A stretch of 7,501 bases of DNA from Rhodospirillales bacterium (GTDB lineage Bacteria > Pseudomonadota > Alphaproteobacteria > Rhodospirillales > UBA2165): contig JABMOP010000095.1 of NCBI GenBank assembly GCA_013204125.1, forward strand, positions 1-7,501, written 5' to 3'. Shown here one piece after another: positions 5,673-7,501 of this stretch; the stretch's first letter is position 1, and every line of letters starts with the position of its first letter. The notes below the pieces were generated by a model. That model saw nothing but the letters and a program-made list of their open reading frames with translations, did not search any database and was not told the origin of the DNA. Made by a program: the position numbers and the translations under genes.

Positions 5673-5758
5673 CGCGAGTTCACGCGAACTTTACCATTTT
5701 CGTGTAAAACGGGACGGTTTCCGCGAATTATTAGGCTCCTGCCAGCCGTTATTTCGCG
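5673..5758. promoter_or_regulatory. Cluster of inverted repeats and CGCGA words in the divergent region
   Basis: AGTTC-ACGC-GAACT (5677-5690) is a perfect 5-bp inverted repeat. TTTAC-N9-GTAAA (5690-5708) abuts it. A nested pair follows: outer arms CGCGAA (5722-5727) and TTCGCG (5753-5758), inner arms GGCT (5734-5737) and AGCC (5744-5747). CGCGAG or CGCGAA occurs at 5673, 5683 and 5722 and inverted at 5753. The cluster lies upstream of both divergent genes and could carry regulator sites for one or both. No known regulator is recognised. Confidence 0.3.
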
Positions 5759-5816
5759 CCATTACTTCCAAATGCGGCGAGCTTGTGCGACAATTATACC
5801 TCTAAACGCATCGGCC

Positions 5817-5846
5817 TTGGCGGGTGCGGCGACGGCCTAGTAAAAT
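5817..5846 (+). promoter_or_regulatory. Candidate yqgE promoter
   Basis: TTGGCG (5817-5822) and TAAAAT (5841-5846, five of six to consensus) are separated by 18 bp. Transcription would begin near 5853, giving a leader of about 19 nt before the ATG at 5872, with GTGAGG at 5862-5867 as ribosome site. The consensus match is moderate. Confidence 0.45.
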
Positions 5847-5871
5847 GTCTAATTTTATTGAGTGAGGCACC

Positions 5872-6447
5872 ATGCCGGACGAAACAGTAACCGACCCTTA
5901 TTTCACCGGTCAGCTTTTGATTGCGATGCCTGGCATGCGCGACGAACGGTTCGCCCATACGGTCATTTACATGTGCGCTCATAGCGAAGAAGGCGCCATG
6001 GGGCTGGTCCTTAACCAAGTCCTCGATTCGCTCTCATTTGACGAATTGATGAGCCAGTTGGGTGTCAGCGAAGAAAAAAGCAAAGTGGACATCCCCGTTC
6101 ATTTCGGCGGCCCGGTTGAAGCCGGCCGCGGCTTTGTCCTACATACCAACGATTTCAATCAAGATGCGACGCTCGTCGTCGATGATGAAATAGCGCTCAC
6201 GGCGACGGTCGATATCTTGAAAGCCATAGCCGGCGGCTATGGCCCCCGGCGCAGCCTCTTGGCGCTCGGCTATGCCGGTTGGGGGCCGGGCCAATTGGAT
6301 CAGGAAATCCGCGCCAATGGCTGGTTGCAGGTCCCGGCGGATTCGGAAATCATTTTTGATAGCGATTTTGAAACCAAATGGGAACGCTCGATCGGCGTGC
6401 TCGGCGTTGATCCGCGTATGCTGTCCGGCGAAGCCGGCCACGCCTGA
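5872..6447 (+). CDS. yqgE: YqgE/AlgH family protein (DUF179)
   Basis: A 191-residue soluble protein without a signal peptide. Conserved blocks of the family are all visible: TGQLLIAMPGM (12-22), FAHTVIYMCAHSEEGAMGLVLN (27-48), HFGGPVEAGRGFVLH (77-91) and LGYAGWGPGQLDQEI (132-146) followed by NGWL (149-152). The biochemical role is not settled; the AlgH name comes from a proposed link to alginate regulation in Pseudomonas, and in many proteobacteria the gene neighbours yqgF, which is not seen here. The ATG at 5872 is preceded by GTGAGG (5862-5867) with short spacing. It is divergent from the DsbD-type gene and converges on the TRAP gene with 32 bp between stops. Family membership is firm, function unknown. 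Confidence 0.94.
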   Translation: MPDETVTDPYFTGQLLIAMPGMRDERFAHTVIYMCAHSEEGAMGLVLNQVLDSLSFDELMSQLGVSEEKSKVDIPVHFGGPVEAGRGFVLHTNDFNQDATLVVDDEIALTATVDILKAIAGGYGPRRSLLALGYAGWGPGQLDQEIRANGWLQVPADSEIIFDSDFETKWERSIGVLGVDPRMLSGEAGHA

Positions 6448-6479
6448 GAACCAGTTTCTTGAAGGAGACCCGTCGCCGG

Positions 6480-7501
6480 TTATCCGCCGGCCAATTGGCC
6501 TTTGCGGTACTTTGATTCCGACCAAATCAGAATAACAGCGACGATCAGACCGGCGATATTTATTTCGATTGCGCCGATAAATGCGCCCAACGGCAAGATC
6601 AGAGACAATCCGGACACAACGAAGGCAATTCGCATCCAAACGGCGACGGGCCGAACCCAAAATCCGATAATGCCGATGGAAACCAGCCAACAGGCCATCA
6701 AGGCGCCGGCGAAATCTGCCAGAATGAAGAACGGATCGCCGTTCATCAAAAGGGTAGGCGATGCTACAAAAGCAAAGGGAATGACGAAGGCGAGCCAGCC
6801 GAAGCGCATGGCGGCGACGGCGGTTTTCATGGGATCGGAGCCGGTCAGGGTGGCCGCTGTAAAAGCGCCGATGGCGACCGGCGGCGTAATCATCGACATC
6901 ATGCCGAAATATAGAATAAACAGATGGGCGGCCATGTCATTGATGCCGACTTCGATCAGCGCCGGGGCAACCAGGGTCGCCAATAGAACATAGACACCGA
7001 TGGTCGGCATGCCCATGCCGAGAATGATGCACACCACCGCCGCCATCATTAAGAGGGGGATCAAATGGCCGCCGGCGATCTGCACCATCGCCAAGGTCAG
7101 CGCGAAGCCGAGCCCGGATATGTTCAAAACACCGATAACAATGCCGGCGGCGGCGCCGATCATGAATATATCAAGCACGCCCAAACCGGTGCCGCGCATG
7201 GCCATCAATAAGTCCTTGAAGCTGAGCCGTTTGCCCTGATAGCCGATGACGACGCCGGAGATCGTGACCACCGCAGCGGCCATGAGCGCCGAAGTCTCCG
7301 CCGAACGATTGAGCCAGAAAAGCGCGTAGATCAGAACCGCGAAGGGCAGCGGGAAATACCAACCCTGCTTGAGAACCGGTCCTGCTTTGGGAATTCTAGA
7401 TTCTTCGATGCGCGTGATGCCGCTTCTGGCGGCTTCCAGATCGGCCTGGATGAAAAGGGCGACGTAATAAAGTATCGCCGGAATGAGCGCGGCGATGACG
7501 A
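6480..7501 (-). CDS. TRAP transporter fused permease, C-terminal part (cut by window edge)
   Basis: The last 339 residues of a large membrane protein; the frame is open from 7499 to the TAA at 6480-6482 and the N-terminal part lies beyond the window. The ATG at 7283 is internal: conserved sequence continues upstream of it, including PAILYYVALFIQADLEA (7-23 of the visible part) and QGWYFPLP (45-52). Family signatures are LGMGMPT (about 160-166) and FGMMSMITPPVA (about 198-209), typical of the DctM-like large subunit in fused 4TM-12TM permeases, which usually work with a TAXI-type periplasmic solute-binding protein. Such transporters use an ion gradient for import, often of organic acids; the substrate is unknown. 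No binding-protein gene is visible downstream, so it would have to lie upstream, outside the window. Full-length relatives are roughly 600-850 residues. Confidence 0.92.
   Translation of the reverse strand, partial: VIAALIPAILYYVALFIQADLEAARSGITRIEESRIPKAGPVLKQGWYFPLPFAVLIYALFWLNRSAETSALMAAAVVTISGVVIGYQGKRLSFKDLLMAMRGTGLGVLDIFMIGAAAGIVIGVLNISGLGFALTLAMVQIAGGHLIPLLMMAAVVCIILGMGMPTIGVYVLLATLVAPALIEVGINDMAAHLFILYFGMMSMITPPVAIGAFTAATLTGSDPMKTAVAAMRFGWLAFVIPFAFVASPTLLMNGDPFFILADFAGALMACWLVSIGIIGFWVRPVAVWMRIAFVVSGLSLILPLGAFIGAIEINIAGLIVAVILIWSESKYRKGQLAGG
6489..6500. repeat. 12-bp perfect palindrome at the 3' end of the TRAP gene
   Basis: GGCCAATTGGCC lies 7-18 bases inside the TRAP stop, in codons for Gly-Gln-Leu-Ala. 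It contains the same CCAATTGG core seen twice at the peroxiredoxin promoter and once inside yqgE (6291-6298). It could be chance within coding sequence. No T-tract follows on the minus strand, so it is not a recognisable terminator. Confidence 0.3.

Larger units (their letters stand above)
5560..5871. other. 312-bp divergent intergenic region between the DsbD-type gene and yqgE
   Basis: I see no coding sequence here: codons are interrupted in all frames and no conserved peptide appears. It holds the leader and AT-rich promoter region of the DsbD-type gene on the left (5560-5660), a central group of inverted repeats with recurring CGCGA words (5673-5758), and the candidate yqgE promoter on the right (5817-5846). 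Base composition is AT-richer than the flanking genes in its left third. A small RNA in the central part cannot be excluded, but no terminator supports one. Confidence 0.6.

Noticed and set aside
6139..6690. Minus-strand 183-codon open frame across the ends of yqgE and the TRAP gene
   Set aside because: It is antisense to conserved yqgE codons, its product is Arg-rich and unrecognisable, and it overlaps the TRAP coding sequence in another frame.
6502..6993. Plus-strand 163-codon open frame opposite the TRAP gene
   Set aside because: The product is low in structure-like pattern and rich in Met, Lys, Ala and Pro, as expected from the antisense of a hydrophobic membrane gene.
7171..7362. Minus-strand 63-codon frame suggesting a frameshift in the TRAP gene
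   Set aside because: The true frame continues without a stop from 7283 to 7499 with conserved TRAP residues, so there is no break.

Overview
This 7.5 kb window is an ordinary chromosomal segment, densely packed, of moderate GC and with AT-richer intergenic gaps. Gene content points to an alphaproteobacterium, possibly a marine Rhodospirillales-like lineage: a Coq7-type ubiquinone hydroxylase, a long ScsB-type DsbD beside a Prx5 peroxiredoxin and YqgE, and a fused TRAP permease. No mobile element, CRISPR array, prophage or obvious horizontally acquired block is visible. The taxonomic call is inference from gene content only.

Layout. The left edge (1-34, minus) is the 5' part of a tRNA-Leu gene, with a good sigma70-type promoter at 60-87. 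A plus-strand run of four tightly packed genes follows: a YqaA/DedA-like membrane protein (162-743), dsbB (759-1259), coq7 (1256-1813) and a DMT/EamA-family transporter (1830-2717). Gaps of 15 bp, a 4-bp overlap and 16 bp suggest one operon. Convergent to it, with only 9 bp between the stop codons, lies a Prx5-type peroxiredoxin (2727-3209, minus). It is preceded by a 175-bp gap rich in palindromes and then by a 724-residue DsbD/ScsB-type transmembrane disulfide reductase (3385-5559, minus). A 312-bp divergent intergenic region with several inverted repeats separates this from yqgE (5872-6447, plus). The right edge holds the C-terminal part of a fused TRAP transporter permease (6480-7501, minus), cut by the window end.

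How the genes fit together. Most of the window concerns thiol redox and quinones. DsbB re-oxidises DsbA and passes the electrons to ubiquinone, and Coq7 carries out a late hydroxylation in ubiquinone synthesis; their genes overlap and are probably translationally coupled. DsbD/ScsB works in the opposite direction, carrying reducing power from cytoplasmic thioredoxin to the cell envelope. The Prx5 protein removes peroxides in the cytoplasm. Thus the oxidising and reducing arms of envelope disulfide metabolism lie about 2 kb apart. I found no clear new multi-gene system. The points most worth checking are the unassigned palindromic sites in the intergenic gaps and the cysteine pattern of the peroxiredoxin.
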